Part shown: one piece after another, positions 6,404 through 14,606 of the stretch
How positions within the stretch are numbered: the first letter of the stretch is position 1
Layout: every line of letters starts with the position of its first letter
Assembly: GCA_902492275.1 (NCBI GenBank)
Contig: CABUKW010000014.1
Coordinates: 1-33,885 of the forward strand
Direction of reading: 5' to 3'
Source of the DNA: an uncultured Peptococcaceae bacterium
Lineage (GTDB): Bacteria > Bacillota > Peptococcia > Peptococcales > Peptococcaceae
Length of the DNA: 33,885 nucleotides
The notes under the pieces: generated by a model
The model's input: the letters and a program-made list of their open reading frames with translations, nothing else
Database searches by the model: none
What the model was told of the DNA's origin: nothing
Position numbers and translations under genes: made by a program

Positions 6404-7948
6404 TTACATCAACGGGCTGAACAGCCGCAAGATACATTGCCAGCCCCTTAGTGCTAAGCTGCGCTTGCCGCTGTATTGCGCTGTCACATCTGTACATTCT
6501 GAAAAAACTGTCTCGAAATCTGCTTTTACCACCTGCACAGCCTTGCAGCCGTAAAACCAGCAGCCATTTTCAAAATGCAGATATAAGCTGCGAAAATCTA
6601 AATTGATGGTGCCTACTGCAGCTACCTCGTCATCACAGACAAATTGCTTGGCGTGCATAAACCCAGGCGTATATTCATAAATATGTACGCCGCAAACGGC
6701 CAGTCGTGCATAATAACTGCGCGTTACCTTAAAAATTAATTTTTTATCAGGAATACCCGGCGTAACGATGCGCACATCCACGCCGCGCTGCGCTGCCAGT
6801 TCCAATTCCTTCTGCATCTCATCATCAATAATTAGATAAGGCGTGGTGATATAAATATAACGCTTGGCGTTCTTAATCATATTCAAGTACACATTCTCTG
6901 CCACGCTGTCCTTGCGCAGCGGCGTATCGGCATAGGGCTGCACAAAGCAATTCTCTTTGGCCTGATACTGCAAGTCCGGCAAAAATGATTGCGGATTTTC
7001 CGCTGTTTTTTGCGTGGCATTCCAAAGCTCCAGAAAAATTAAGGTTAGGCTGCGCACCGCTTCTCCTGTCAGCTTAATGCCAGAATCTTTCCATTTGCCA
7101 TAAGGATGGGTGATGTTAAAATATTCGTCTGCCAAATTATATCCGCCAGTAAAGCCGACCTTGCCATCTATCACCGTAATTTTGCGATGATCTCGATTAT
7201 TCATGCAAACATTCAGCACCGGCAGCAACGGATTAAAGACTCTGCACTGAATACCTTCAGCCTGCAGTCGTTTGATAAAGGGCTTGCTGAGGAAACCGAT
7301 ACTGCCCATATCGTCATAAAATACCCGTACCTCTACATTCTGCGCCGCTTTTTCTTTTAAAATGGCTTCTATACCAGCCCAGGCTGTTGAATCCTCAATG
7401 GCGTGATACTCCATAAAAATAAATGCTTCTGCTTTGCGCAACTCTGCTTTTAGTTCCTCCAAAGCCTCTGCAGTATCGCCATAATACACAATATCTGTAT
7501 TTTGATAAACCGGATATCCGCCGCTGTGCTGTATGTAGTACGCCTGATTGCCGATCGCTAAATTTTCTTGCCGCAGCTTGTCCAAAACCTCTTCATCTGC
7601 CAAAAAATATTGTCCCAAATTTTGTTCCACTGCATAAAGCCGTTTTTTCATCAGCAAAGAAGCGCCTTCCCGTCCAAAAAGCAAAAACAGACACAAACCT
7701 AAAATGGGAAAGGCCATAATTACAATAATCCAGGAAAATTTATATGCGGAGTTGATATGCTCTCCATAAATCCGCATCGCAATTATCAACGCCAAAATGC
7801 TGACGGCTGTGGAAATATACGCATAATATTGTGTTAATTGAATCGCGAAGCCTACAATCCAAATTATTTGCAGCAACACTGCAAGCAGCGCAAAAAAAGC
7901 GCGTCCAATACTATTTTTCATCCGCTGCTTTGATTCTTCTGTCTGCAT
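6404..7948 (-). CDS. cls: Cardiolipin synthase (phospholipase D family)
   Basis: Membrane phospholipid enzyme, 514 aa, the usual length for bacterial Cls. It condenses two phosphatidylglycerols to cardiolipin and glycerol. Two N-terminal membrane helices (about residues 15-65) are followed by two HKD motifs: HRKITVIDGKVGFTGG (near residue 245) and HAKQFVCDDEVAAVGT (near 425). In the second, the HxK and D spacing is intact. The start is ATG 7948, preceded by AGGGGA about 6 nt upstream; the in-frame TTG at 7966 overlaps that ribosome binding site. It faces ppk2 across a shared terminator and appears monocistronic. Confidence 0.93.
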   Translation of the reverse strand: MQTEESKQRMKNSIGRAFFALLAVLLQIIWIVGFAIQLTQYYAYISTAVSILALIIAMRIYGEHINSAYKFSWIIVIMAFPILGLCLFLLFGREGASLLMKKRLYAVEQNLGQYFLADEEVLDKLRQENLAIGNQAYYIQHSGGYPVYQNTDIVYYGDTAEALEELKAELRKAEAFIFMEYHAIEDSTAWAGIEAILKEKAAQNVEVRVFYDDMGSIGFLSKPFIKRLQAEGIQCRVFNPLLPVLNVCMNNRDHRKITVIDGKVGFTGGYNLADEYFNITHPYGKWKDSGIKLTGEAVRSLTLIFLELWNATQKTAENPQSFLPDLQYQAKENCFVQPYADTPLRKDSVAENVYLNMIKNAKRYIYITTPYLIIDDEMQKELELAAQRGVDVRIVTPGIPDKKLIFKVTRSYYARLAVCGVHIYEYTPGFMHAKQFVCDDEVAAVGTINLDFRSLYLHFENGCWFYGCKAVQVVKADFETVFSECTDVTAQYSGKRSLALRGWQCILRLFSPLM

Positions 7949-8013
7949 ATCAGTTCCCCTCTCCAAGAAAAATTTTACGAAATTATCGACAGTTCATCTT
8001 TATTTTTATTGTG

Positions 8014-8022
8014 ATTATATCA
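8014..8022 (-). promoter_or_regulatory. Extended -10 promoter for cls
   Basis: TGATATAAT on the minus strand gives a TGn-extended -10 about 65 bp before the cls start. No clear -35 at 17 bp, which extended -10 promoters can tolerate. Confidence 0.5.
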
Positions 8023-8115
8023 TATTCTGACAAATTGGAACACCACAGGACAGCTTCCAAATAATATTGTTTTTCTTACAATCTCATTCTTGCCGATTTT
8101 CTGCCATTTGAGCGG

Positions 8116-8144
8116 TTGATTTCTTAACTTCAATACGCTACAAT
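8116..8144 (+). promoter_or_regulatory. Promoter of the holB-rsmI operon
   Basis: TTGATT (8116-8121), 17-bp spacer, TACAAT (8139-8144), giving a leader of about 70 nt before holB. Confidence 0.6.
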
Positions 8145-8220
8145 TAAGATTGAACACATAAGATTTCATTTTTTATATCAGGTATAAAGCGTTTATTTTT
8201 ATATAAATCGGGAGTTTGCT

Positions 8221-9213
8221 ATGCAGTTTTCAGAAATTCAAGGACAAGAAAAGGCCATTCATATTCTGCAATGCGCCATTAAAAATCAGCATATTGCCCA
8301 TGCTTATCTATTTACTGGTCCAGAAGGCGTCGGTAAAAAAAAGACTGCATTGGCCTTGGCGCAGTATCTCAACTGTGAAGCTGCTGACACTGTAAGTTTC
8401 CGCAGTTGTGAACATTGTCCCTCCTGCATTCAGTCTTCCAGCGGCAGTCACCCGGATTTAATGCTGTTAGAGCCCAACGGTGCCAGCATCAAAATTGAAC
8501 AAATTCGTAATCTTTTAAGCAAAGTATCGCTGCGTAATTACGAAAGCGCTTACAAAGTCATCATCATCAATGATGCCCATCTAATGACGGAGCAGGCGGC
8601 CAACTGTCTGTTAAAAACATTGGAAGAACCGACAGCCCATACTGTTTTTATTTTAATTACCGCACAGGCACAAAATTTGCCTGTCACCATTTTATCTCGC
8701 TGTCAGCAAATCCAATTCCAACTCTTGTCGCCTATGTGCATACAAGAGATTTTACAGCAGCTGCATCCAGAACGGCAAGCCCAGATTGGTCTGGTCGCTG
8801 CTTTGGCCCAAGGCTCTATTTCCACAGCAGAAACATTATTGGCCAATGAAGAAATTTCTATTGCCCGACAAGATTTTTATCAACTGCTTGAAAGAATATC
8901 TACGCTGCGTCCAGCGCAAATTATCAGTTGGTGCGAGCAATGGGACAAAAATAAAAAGATGGTGAAGGCTTTGTTAGAATTAGGACAACTTTGGTATCAC
9001 GACTTGCTGCTGGCCAACACCGCAGGACAATGGAGTTTACTAATCAATCAAGATTATCTGGCATCGCTGAAAGCACAACACATCGAACCGCAACAGCTTT
9101 TAACAATTCTGCAGTATTTTCAAACCGGCATGGCGCAGTTGGAAAGCAACGCTTCGCCGAGGCTGGTTATAGAGATTGCGCTGCTGAAAACGCAAAACGC
9201 TTTAACCGCATAA
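8221..9213 (+). CDS. holB: DNA polymerase III subunit delta'
   Basis: Clamp-loader subunit, 330 aa, cytoplasmic. The AAA+ domain begins with the conserved QGQEKA segment, then a P-loop GPEGVGKKKTA (about residues 34-44), the zinc-binding CEHCPSC (about 62-68, with an earlier Cys near 52), and LLKTLEEP near residue 130, characteristic of delta' and gamma/tau proteins. SRC appears in the sensor-1 region (about 158-160). It lies first in the conserved Firmicute order holB-ricT-yabA-trmN6-rsmI. ATG 8221 follows GGGAG. The ricT start is 17 nt beyond its stop. Thymidylate kinase, often upstream of holB, is absent here. Confidence 0.94.
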   Translation: MQFSEIQGQEKAIHILQCAIKNQHIAHAYLFTGPEGVGKKKTALALAQYLNCEAADTVSFRSCEHCPSCIQSSSGSHPDLMLLEPNGASIKIEQIRNLLSKVSLRNYESAYKVIIINDAHLMTEQAANCLLKTLEEPTAHTVFILITAQAQNLPVTILSRCQQIQFQLLSPMCIQEILQQLHPERQAQIGLVAALAQGSISTAETLLANEEISIARQDFYQLLERISTLRPAQIISWCEQWDKNKKMVKALLELGQLWYHDLLLANTAGQWSLLINQDYLASLKAQHIEPQQLLTILQYFQTGMAQLESNASPRLVIEIALLKTQNALTA

Positions 9214-9230
9214 CCACAAGGAGGTTTACT

Positions 9231-9971
9231 ATGTCCGTAACTGTTATTGGCGTCCGCTTTAAGGAAGCCGGTAAAATATATTATTTTGACCCTGGAAATT
9301 TGGAAATCACCACCGACGATCATGTCATTGTTGAAACTGCCCGTGGCGTTGAATATGGCAGCGTTGTGGTTGGTTTGAAAGAAGTCGATGACAATGAAGT
9401 GGTTCCGCCGCTGAAAAAGGTCATTCGCATTGCCAATGCTGACGATGATGCCCGTGTAGAAGAAAACGCCTTTCGGGAAAAAGAAGCCTTTGCTATTTGC
9501 TTGGAGAAAATTGAACAGCACAACTTACCTATGAAGCTTATCGATGTGGAATATACCTTTGATAACAGCAAAATCATCTTCTTTTTCACAGCCGATGGCC
9601 GTGTGGATTTTCGCGAACTGGTAAAAGATTTGGCTACCGTCTTCCGCACCCGCATTGAGCTGCGGCAGATTGGGGTTCGCGATGAAGCAAAAATGCTGGG
9701 CGGTATCGGCTTTTGCGGCCGTGAATTATGCTGCCACACCTTTTTAGGGGACTTTGCGCCGGTATCCATCAAAATGGCCAAGGAACAAAATCTTTCTTTA
9801 AATCCTTCCAAAATTTCTGGTATTTGTGGCCGCTTGTTATGTTGTTTAAAATATGAAAATGATGTCTATGTAGAAAATAGAAAATGTAACTGCAAAGTAA
9901 AAAATTTGGAAGCGCTAAACAATGTGGACGAGGACGGCGACGCCTTTGATTTGCATGAATTAGAAGACTAA
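9231..9971 (+). CDS. ricT: RicT/YaaT, PSP1-domain protein
   Basis: 246 aa PSP1-family protein. In Bacillus subtilis the orthologue forms the RicA-RicF-RicT complex that carries Fe-S clusters and works with RNase Y in mRNA maturation. The PSP1 core covers about residues 55-150 (RTRIELRQIGVRDEAK is a family hallmark). Cysteines cluster in FCGRELCCHTF and ICGRLLCCLKYE, the likely Fe-S ligands. The start is ATG 9231, six bases after AAGGAGGT (9218-9225); a longer open frame to 8991 only overlaps holB in another frame. RicA and RicF partners are not in this window. Second gene of the operon. Confidence 0.93.
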   Translation: MSVTVIGVRFKEAGKIYYFDPGNLEITTDDHVIVETARGVEYGSVVVGLKEVDDNEVVPPLKKVIRIANADDDARVEENAFREKEAFAICLEKIEQHNLPMKLIDVEYTFDNSKIIFFFTADGRVDFRELVKDLATVFRTRIELRQIGVRDEAKMLGGIGFCGRELCCHTFLGDFAPVSIKMAKEQNLSLNPSKISGICGRLLCCLKYENDVYVENRKCNCKVKNLEALNNVDEDGDAFDLHELED

Positions 9972-10002
9972 CGAGCAGCTACAAGAAATGCAGGTGATAG
10001 AA

Positions 10003-10287
10003 ATGAATTTAAGTGAGCAACTAGCAGCAATGCAAAACACGTTACAGCAATTATCTTCCCAACTGACCGAAATACAGGCCCAGGCGGCTAAGCTGGAAGA
10101 AGAAAACGAACGGCTCCGCCAACGGATTACACCTGTTATCAGCAAAAATCAAGATACGGCCGGTGGTCAAAAAGCGCTGCAGCAGCTTTATGAAGAAGGT
10201 TATCATGTTTGTCCAACATATTTTGGCCGAGAGCATGATGGAGGCTGTCTTTTTTGTATGGAGGTACTAAAGAATGTTGCCAAATAA
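10003..10287 (+). CDS. yabA: YabA, replication initiation control protein
   Basis: 94 aa. YabA binds DnaA and DnaN and restrains initiation at oriC. The N-terminal half is a leucine-zipper coiled coil (about residues 1-45). The C-terminus carries the zinc motif: H and C in YHVCP, then CLFC, as in the family. I place the start at ATG 10003 because AGGTGA lies 5 nt upstream; an upstream in-frame ATG at 9988 lacks one. The last 14 nt overlap the next gene. Its presence near parS sites fits an origin-proximal locus. Confidence 0.9.
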   Translation: MNLSEQLAAMQNTLQQLSSQLTEIQAQAAKLEEENERLRQRITPVISKNQDTAGGQKALQQLYEEGYHVCPTYFGREHDGGCLFCMEVLKNVAK

Positions 10288-11038
10288 CATTCTTCCTGAC
10301 GAAGAACTCACAGATTTATGTATCAATCACTGGAAAGTCCTGCAAAAAAAGCAGGGCTTTCGATTTTCTATCGACGCTGTGCTGTTGGCCCACTTTATCC
10401 AGCCAACAGCAAAACAACGCTTGCTTGATTTGGGAACCGGTTCAGCAGTCATTCCTCTGTTGATAGCGGCTCGCCATCCTAACGTATCTATTGACGGAAT
10501 TGAACTGCAACCGGCTATTGCCGCAATGGCGCAGCGTTCTGTACAATATAATCAGCTGCAGCAGCAAATCCATATCATACAGCACGACCTTACCCAACTG
10601 CCGAAACAATATGAGCAACAATACGAGTGGGTTATTAGTAATCCGCCCTTTTTTCCTGTTGGTGCCGGCAAACAAAACCCGAACCAACAAATTGCCTTAT
10701 CTCGGCATGAAATCGCCTGTAATCTGGAACAGTTGGTGCAATGCAGCGCCCGCTGTTTAAAATCTCGCGGTCACTTCGCTCTTATTCATCGTGCAGAACG
10801 ACTGCCAGAGATTTTATCCTGCTGTGTGCAGCATCGACTGGCACCCTATCGGCTGCGCATGGTACATCCAACCATAGAACAGCCAGCCAATTTAGTGCTG
10901 CTGGAAGCAATCAAAGACGGCCGCAACGGCGTGACAATTCTGCCGCCGCTGCCCATCTATCGAGCCATTGCAAAAATCACCAGCGATAAGTCAACCTATT
11001 CAGACGAAGTTTTGTCCTACTATCAAATGAATCCATAA
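10274..11038 (+). CDS. tRNA1(Val) adenine-37 N6-methyltransferase family (YabB)
   Basis: 254 aa SAM-dependent methyltransferase of the TrmN6/YabB family. Motif I is LLDLGTGSAVIPLL (about residues 45-58), and the N6-adenine catalytic motif NPPF lies in WVISNPPFFPVG (near 118). In E. coli the homologue methylates A37 of tRNA-Val; the tRNA target in Firmicutes is less settled. ATG 10274 lies inside the yabA end, with GGAGGT at 10260-10265. A GIY-YIG gene (yazA) that follows in Bacillus is missing here; rsmI comes directly. Confidence 0.9.
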   Translation: MLPNNILPDEELTDLCINHWKVLQKKQGFRFSIDAVLLAHFIQPTAKQRLLDLGTGSAVIPLLIAARHPNVSIDGIELQPAIAAMAQRSVQYNQLQQQIHIIQHDLTQLPKQYEQQYEWVISNPPFFPVGAGKQNPNQQIALSRHEIACNLEQLVQCSARCLKSRGHFALIHRAERLPEILSCCVQHRLAPYRLRMVHPTIEQPANLVLLEAIKDGRNGVTILPPLPIYRAIAKITSDKSTYSDEVLSYYQMNP

Positions 11039-11049
11039 GGAGGCCGCCC

Positions 11050-11883
11050 ATGCCCTACGGAACATTATATTTATGCGCAACGCCTATTGGTAATCTGCAA
11101 GACATCACCCTGCGTGTGCTGGAAACCTTAAAAATGGTAGACCTCATTGCTTGCGAGGATACCCGCAAAACTTTACAGCTGCTCAATCATTTTTCAATTT
11201 CTAAACCAGTTACCAGTTATTACGAACACAACAAAATGACCAAAGGCGACGTGATTATACAACTATTGAAAGATGGTAAAAACATCGCTTTGGTATCTGA
11301 TGCTGGCATGCCTGGTATTTCCGACCCTGGCTATGATTTGGTGCAGCAATGCTTAGCAGAAGATATCCCTTTTACAGTGTTGCCTGGCGCTGTTGCCGCC
11401 GTCACCGGTTTGGTTTTATCCGGCATGCCTACACAGCGCTTTGCCTTTGAAGGATTTATTCCGCGGCAAAAAAAAGAACGGCAGCAATTTTTGCAAAACC
11501 TGCTCACCGAAGAACGCACCATGATTTTTTACGAATCTCCCCATCGCTTAGAGGATACTTTAAAGGCTCTGGCGGAAATTTTTCCTGAACGCCAGATGGC
11601 CGCAGCACGAGAATTAACAAAAAAATTTGAAGAAATTGTGCGAGGTACACCAGTTGAAGTGCTGAATCACTTTACCACAGAAGGAATTCGCGGAGAATTT
11701 GTCTTGTTATTGCATGGCGCAGAACCAGCTCTACCAGAAGAAAAAGATTTGGATTGGGCCGTTCACCGCGTCACTCAACTAGAGCAAAACGACATTTCAC
11801 AAAAAGATGCCATCAAACAAGCCGCTAAAGAAGCCAACCTCAGCAAACGAGATGTCTATAACTTTATTGTACAAAACAAATAA
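11050..11883 (+). CDS. rsmI: 16S rRNA (cytidine-1402-2'-O)-methyltransferase
   Basis: 277 aa, the usual RsmI length. It 2'-O-methylates C1402 in the ribosomal P site. The tetrapyrrole-methylase fold is clear: LCATPIGNLQDITLRVLE at the N-terminus, ACEDTRKT (near 34), SYYEHN (near 56) and VSDAGMPGISDPG (near 80), the SAM-binding loop. A C-terminal helical domain (about 230-277) looks like a winged-helix RNA-binding tail. AAGGAGG overlaps the stop of the previous gene and sits 6 nt before ATG 11050. It is the last gene of the operon. Confidence 0.96.
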   Translation: MPYGTLYLCATPIGNLQDITLRVLETLKMVDLIACEDTRKTLQLLNHFSISKPVTSYYEHNKMTKGDVIIQLLKDGKNIALVSDAGMPGISDPGYDLVQQCLAEDIPFTVLPGAVAAVTGLVLSGMPTQRFAFEGFIPRQKKERQQFLQNLLTEERTMIFYESPHRLEDTLKALAEIFPERQMAAARELTKKFEEIVRGTPVEVLNHFTTEGIRGEFVLLLHGAEPALPEEKDLDWAVHRVTQLEQNDISQKDAIKQAAKEANLSKRDVYNFIVQNK

Positions 11884-11889
11884 CATTTT

Positions 11890-11940
11890 ATGCGTATATC
11901 TATAGTTCTATACCAATTTTTTTATTGCACCCATACGCAT
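11890..11940. repeat. Inverted repeat upstream of the coiled-coil gene
   Basis: ATGCGTAT (11890-11897) and ATACGCAT (11933-11940) are perfect inverted copies 35 nt apart, with a smaller TATAG-TT-CTATA palindrome (11901-11912) between. The right arm lies in the spacer of the promoter at 11925-11953. It could be an operator or a weak rsmI terminator. Confidence 0.4.
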
Positions 11941-11953
11941 CATCCTGTATACT
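11925..11953 (+). promoter_or_regulatory. Promoter of coiled-coil gene 1
   Basis: TTGCAC (11925-11930), 17-bp spacer, TATACT (11948-11953). About 55 bp upstream of the start codon. Confidence 0.7.
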
Positions 11954-12009
11954 AAAAAGGAAGAAACGTTCTTCTTTTTCATTTATTAAACTTTAGGAGG
12001 CGTATGTGT

Positions 12010-12519
12010 ATGGATATGGACACAACCTTAACATTGATTCTCTCCGAATTAAAAGGAATGAATCAACGCATGAGTTCTATGGAAGGTAAAATAACTTCCA
12101 TGGAAACTCGTATGAATTCTATGGAAGGCAAAATAGCTTCCATGGAAACTCGCATGAACTCTATGGAAAGTAAAATAATTTCCATGGACAACCGCATGGA
12201 CTCTATGGAAAACAAAATGATTTCCATAGATAACCGTATGGGCTCTATGGAAATCAAAATAATTTCCATGGATAACCGCATGGACAGATTAGAACGGGGA
12301 CAAGACGAAATTAAGTCTAACTTGGCCGATTTAACAGAACAAGTAAAAGAAAATACCCGATTTTTCCGTGCCTTAGTAGACGGTCAAACAGTGTTAGAAA
12401 CAAAATTAAATGCCCTTGATGAAAACTTTCAGCAGCTTTCCAGCAGAACAAAAAAATTGGAACGAACCTCCGGTGGCATTTTATATGAATTAGCCATTCG
12501 TGAAGATGATCTTTGCTAA
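12010..12519 (+). CDS. Coiled-coil protein built from 14-residue repeats
   Basis: 169 aa with no recognised catalytic domain or membrane segment. After a short N-terminus (LTLILSELKGMNQRM) come five 14-residue repeats of the form MxSMExKIxSMExR encoded by 42-nt DNA repeats at 12070-12279, then a less regular coiled coil to the end. Fourteen residues equal two heptads, so repeat gain or loss keeps the coil in phase. Hydrophobic positions are mostly Met and Ile. AGGAGG ends at 12000, so the ATG at 12010 is spaced better than those at 12004 or 12016. It has its own promoter. It is paralogous to the gene at 20610: the same plan, repeat count and a related C-terminal LETKLNALDENF segment. Function unknown; a structural or adaptor role is plausible. 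Confidence 0.8.
   Translation: MDMDTTLTLILSELKGMNQRMSSMEGKITSMETRMNSMEGKIASMETRMNSMESKIISMDNRMDSMENKMISIDNRMGSMEIKIISMDNRMDRLERGQDEIKSNLADLTEQVKENTRFFRALVDGQTVLETKLNALDENFQQLSSRTKKLERTSGGILYELAIREDDLC
12070..12279 (+). repeat. Five tandem 42-nt coding repeats
   Basis: Five in-frame copies, each starting at an ATG codon (12070, 12112, 12154, 12196, 12238). The central copies differ at a few bases; the sixth unit degenerates after MDRLERG. Confidence 0.85.
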
Positions 12520-12622
12520 TAAAAACTTATCACCACACGCCATATCCAATGTAGTCCATACACGCCAATTACCATGTAGGTGATAATCGTTTGCTTAAAT
12601 CTCATGAAATCATTTGTAGTGA

Positions 12623-12661
12623 AAAAAACTGTACAGATTACAATTCTCTGTACAGTTTTTT
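12623..12661. terminator. Bidirectional terminator
   Basis: AAACTGTACAGA pairs with TCTGTACAGTTT around a 9-nt loop (12638-12646), with an A-run left and a T-run right. It serves the minus-strand gene ending at 12664 and could also stop transcription from the coiled-coil gene about 100 nt away. Confidence 0.85.
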
Positions 12662-12663
12662 AT

Positions 12664-13335
12664 TTATTTAATCAAATATGGCCAATCATGGATATCATAA
12701 ACCGATTTAAAATTTTTGATTGCCTGTGTAAACGTATCGTCTTTTATCACTTGTGCTGTCGCAAAAAAAGCATCGCTGGCTGTTGCACCATACCACTCGC
12801 CAATATAGAGCATCATAGCTTCTGGATTTACCTTTCGCATTTTTAACAATGCATAATAACAATCGTCACTCAAAAAAGGCCAGGAGCACACCACCAAATC
12901 GACTTCTGCGCCATATGTTTCAATCGCCTGCAGCGCATTCAGCTGCTCGATTTCTGTCCACGAATCACGAAACCAAGGCACTGCATGGTTATCATTCCAG
13001 CTAAAATCATCTGTAGCTTTAATGTCTACACCACAATTCTGCAGAGCCTTAGACAAAGCCCCTGAGCCACACATAATTTCAAGACATTTTCTTTGCCCAA
13101 TCCACTTCGCTAATGGTCCAATCCAATCATAAGCCAACAGACAATAACCGCACAGGCCCTGTAACTGGCTACGAATATTTAGCGACTCTCTCCCAAGCTG
13201 ATGTCCTCCTGGTTCTACATCAGGGTAACATTCTGGAATTTTTTTCTGCTGCAGTAACTCTAAAATCTGATAATAAGCCTTTCGTTTGGCCGCAATACTA
13301 TTATGCTCCTTATTTTTACCTGTACGCCAATCCAT
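12664..13335 (-). CDS. Methyltransferase-like protein of unknown target
   Basis: 223 aa. A Rossmann-type SAM motif is visible: LEIMCGSGALSKAL (about residues 83-96) followed by an acidic turn (ATDDFSW), and VVCSWPFL near residue 150 occupies the motif IV position, where DNA/RNA N-methyltransferases carry (D/N/S)PP(Y/F/W). Here it is CSWPF, so catalysis on a base is uncertain. The N-terminal 70 residues are helical and Lys/Gln rich. The start at ATG 13335 follows GGGGGA; the in-frame TTG at 13368 has no ribosome binding site. It is a single-gene unit with its own promoter and terminator. I cannot name the family. Confidence 0.65.
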   Translation of the reverse strand: MDWRTGKNKEHNSIAAKRKAYYQILELLQQKKIPECYPDVEPGGHQLGRESLNIRSQLQGLCGYCLLAYDWIGPLAKWIGQRKCLEIMCGSGALSKALQNCGVDIKATDDFSWNDNHAVPWFRDSWTEIEQLNALQAIETYGAEVDLVVCSWPFLSDDCYYALLKMRKVNPEAMMLYIGEWYGATASDAFFATAQVIKDDTFTQAIKNFKSVYDIHDWPYLIK

Positions 13336-13390
13336 TGCAATCCCCCATGTTATTGTCCGACAAACCAAAATTTTTTCTTTTACGTCATAA

Positions 13391-13420
13391 ATTATAACAT
13401 AGAAAAGAGACCGCCGACAA
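13391..13420 (-). promoter_or_regulatory. Promoter of the methyltransferase-like gene
   Basis: On the minus strand TTGTCG (13415-13420), 18-bp spacer, TATAAT (13391-13396) with an extended TGT before the -10. Confidence 0.6.
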
Positions 13421-13460
13421 AAAGGATTTCAATAAATTTGCAGAATTTAAAAATACAATA

Positions 13461-13489
13461 TTGCATTTTTTACGCGCAGCCGTTATAAT
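13461..13489 (+). promoter_or_regulatory. Promoter of tRNA-Thr
   Basis: TTGCAT (13461-13466), 17-bp spacer, TATAAT (13484-13489), ending 10 bp before the tRNA. Confidence 0.8.
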
Positions 13490-13499
13490 AATAAAAGTC

Positions 13500-13572
<73 letters not shown>

Positions 13573-13607
13573 TCTTTTAATTTTTTCTTTCTTTTTTCTG
13601 TAGGTTA

Positions 13608-13616
13608 TGCTATAAT
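13608..13616 (+). promoter_or_regulatory. Extended -10 promoter before tRNA-Gly
   Basis: TGCTATAAT, 17 bp before the tRNA-Gly 5' end. Its -35 is poor, so tRNA-Gly may also be reached from the tRNA-Thr promoter. Confidence 0.5.
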
Positions 13617-13633
13617 ACCTTGCAGATGTTTAT

Positions 13634-13707
13634 GCGGGCATAGTTTAGTGGTAGAACATCAGCTTCCCAAGCTGAATATGGGAGTTCGATTCTCCTTGCC
13701 CGCTCCA
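13634..13707 (+). tRNA. tRNA-Gly (anticodon CCC)
   Basis: A 74-nt cloverleaf. Acceptor arms GCGGGCA and TGCCCGC pair fully. Anticodon stem TCAGC/GCTGA holds the loop TTCCCAA, anticodon CCC, reading GGG. The T arm is GGGAGTTCGATTCTCC. The 3' CCA is encoded (13705-13707), unlike the tRNA-Thr next to it. Confidence 0.93.
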
Positions 13708-13711
13708 ATTA

Positions 13712-13758
13712 AAAAATCCCAATGTAAAGCCTGTTTCAAGGTTTGCATTGGGATTTTT
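13712..13758. terminator. Terminator after tRNA-Gly, probably bidirectional
   Basis: AAAAATCCCAATG pairs with CATTGGGATTTTT, with an inner imperfect AAAGCCT/AGGTTT stem. T-runs on both strands let it also serve the minus-strand gene ending at 13814. Confidence 0.85.
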
Positions 13759-13813
13759 GTTTTTCTGAAGGTCGGCTCTAGTATCATGCTTGCGTTATTA
13801 CTTTTTTACCGTT

Positions 13814-14515
13814 TTATAATACGTCCTCGCCAACGATTTGTCCTTGTGCAGAGATTGTGACCACACGCACCGAAATTTGTTTCCCACTCTGATCACGGGC
13901 AGTTTGCACAGCTTTTTGTAATCCACCACAGCAAGGCACTTCCATACGTACTACCAACAAACTTCTGATTGAATTTTGAGTGAAAATGGCTGTCAATTTT
14001 TCTGCATAATCAACTCCATCCAATTTCGGACAGCCAATCAGCGTAATGTGACCACCAATAAACTCTGCATGGAAGTTACCGTATGCGAAAGCACTGCAAT
14101 CAGCGGCAATTAAGATATCTGCCTGATTAAAATACGGCGCTGTCAGCGGAACTAACTTTATCTGCACCGGCCATTGCCGCAATTCACTGTCGTATCTTTT
14201 TGCTGTGACAGACATATTCTCCCTAAAAAAGCTGCGTGCCTGCGCACCTATACAGCCCGTTTCTGCCGCTTGCTTCTTCTGCGCCTGATTACGCTTGACA
14301 GCCTCTTCATCAAAAGCAGCTGCCTCCCGTTCTTCAAAAGAAATGGCGTTCATTGGACAGACTGGCAAACAGTTTCCTAACCCATCGCAATAATCGTCTC
14401 TTAAGAGTACTGCCTTTCCGTCAATCATACCGATTGCATCTTCCAAACAAGCCTTGGCACAGGCCCCGCAACCATTACATTTTTCTGAATCTATTCTCAC
14501 AATTCTACGAATCAT
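13814..14515 (-). CDS. Ferredoxin-like 4Fe-4S protein with C-terminal domain
   Basis: 233 aa cytoplasmic iron-sulfur protein. Motif one is canonical (C13/C16/C19/C23). The second is C43-x5-C49-x3-C53, lacking one cysteine of the standard CxxCxxCxxxC, so the second cluster may be incomplete or differently ligated. After a charged linker (about 60-100) comes a domain with cysteines at CSAFA, GCPKLD and a PCCGG motif near residue 203 that suggests further metal or disulfide chemistry. Similar proteins are annotated only as 4Fe-4S binding or ATP-binding iron-sulfur proteins, often beside anaerobic stress genes. ATG 14515 has AAAGGAG about 10 nt upstream. Single-gene unit with an operator-like palindrome at its promoter. 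Confidence 0.8.
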   Translation of the reverse strand: MIRRIVRIDSEKCNGCGACAKACLEDAIGMIDGKAVLLRDDYCDGLGNCLPVCPMNAISFEEREAAAFDEEAVKRNQAQKKQAAETGCIGAQARSFFRENMSVTAKRYDSELRQWPVQIKLVPLTAPYFNQADILIAADCSAFAYGNFHAEFIGGHITLIGCPKLDGVDYAEKLTAIFTQNSIRSLLVVRMEVPCCGGLQKAVQTARDQSGKQISVRVVTISAQGQIVGEDVL

Positions 14516-14583
14516 GATGATATGCTCCTTTGTTCCAGATTTGTTTAACTTGTAGCTATGATAGCTGACTATAACACTTTTGT

Positions 14584-14601
14584 ATGTTGCAAGCGCAACA
14601 T
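14584..14601. promoter_or_regulatory. Candidate operator palindrome
   Basis: ATGTTGC-AAGC-GCAACAT, perfect 7-bp arms around 4 nt, lies just downstream of the -10 and over the expected start site of the iron-sulfur gene. No other copy was noticed in the window. Confidence 0.5.
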
Positions 14602-14606
14602 TTTAT

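Noticed and set aside
8991..9230. Extended start for the PSP1 protein
   Set aside because: The extension overlaps holB in another frame; a perfect AAGGAGGT precedes ATG 9231.
12070..12279. CRISPR-like regularity
   Set aside because: The units are contiguous, in frame and without spacers, so this is a coding tandem repeat.
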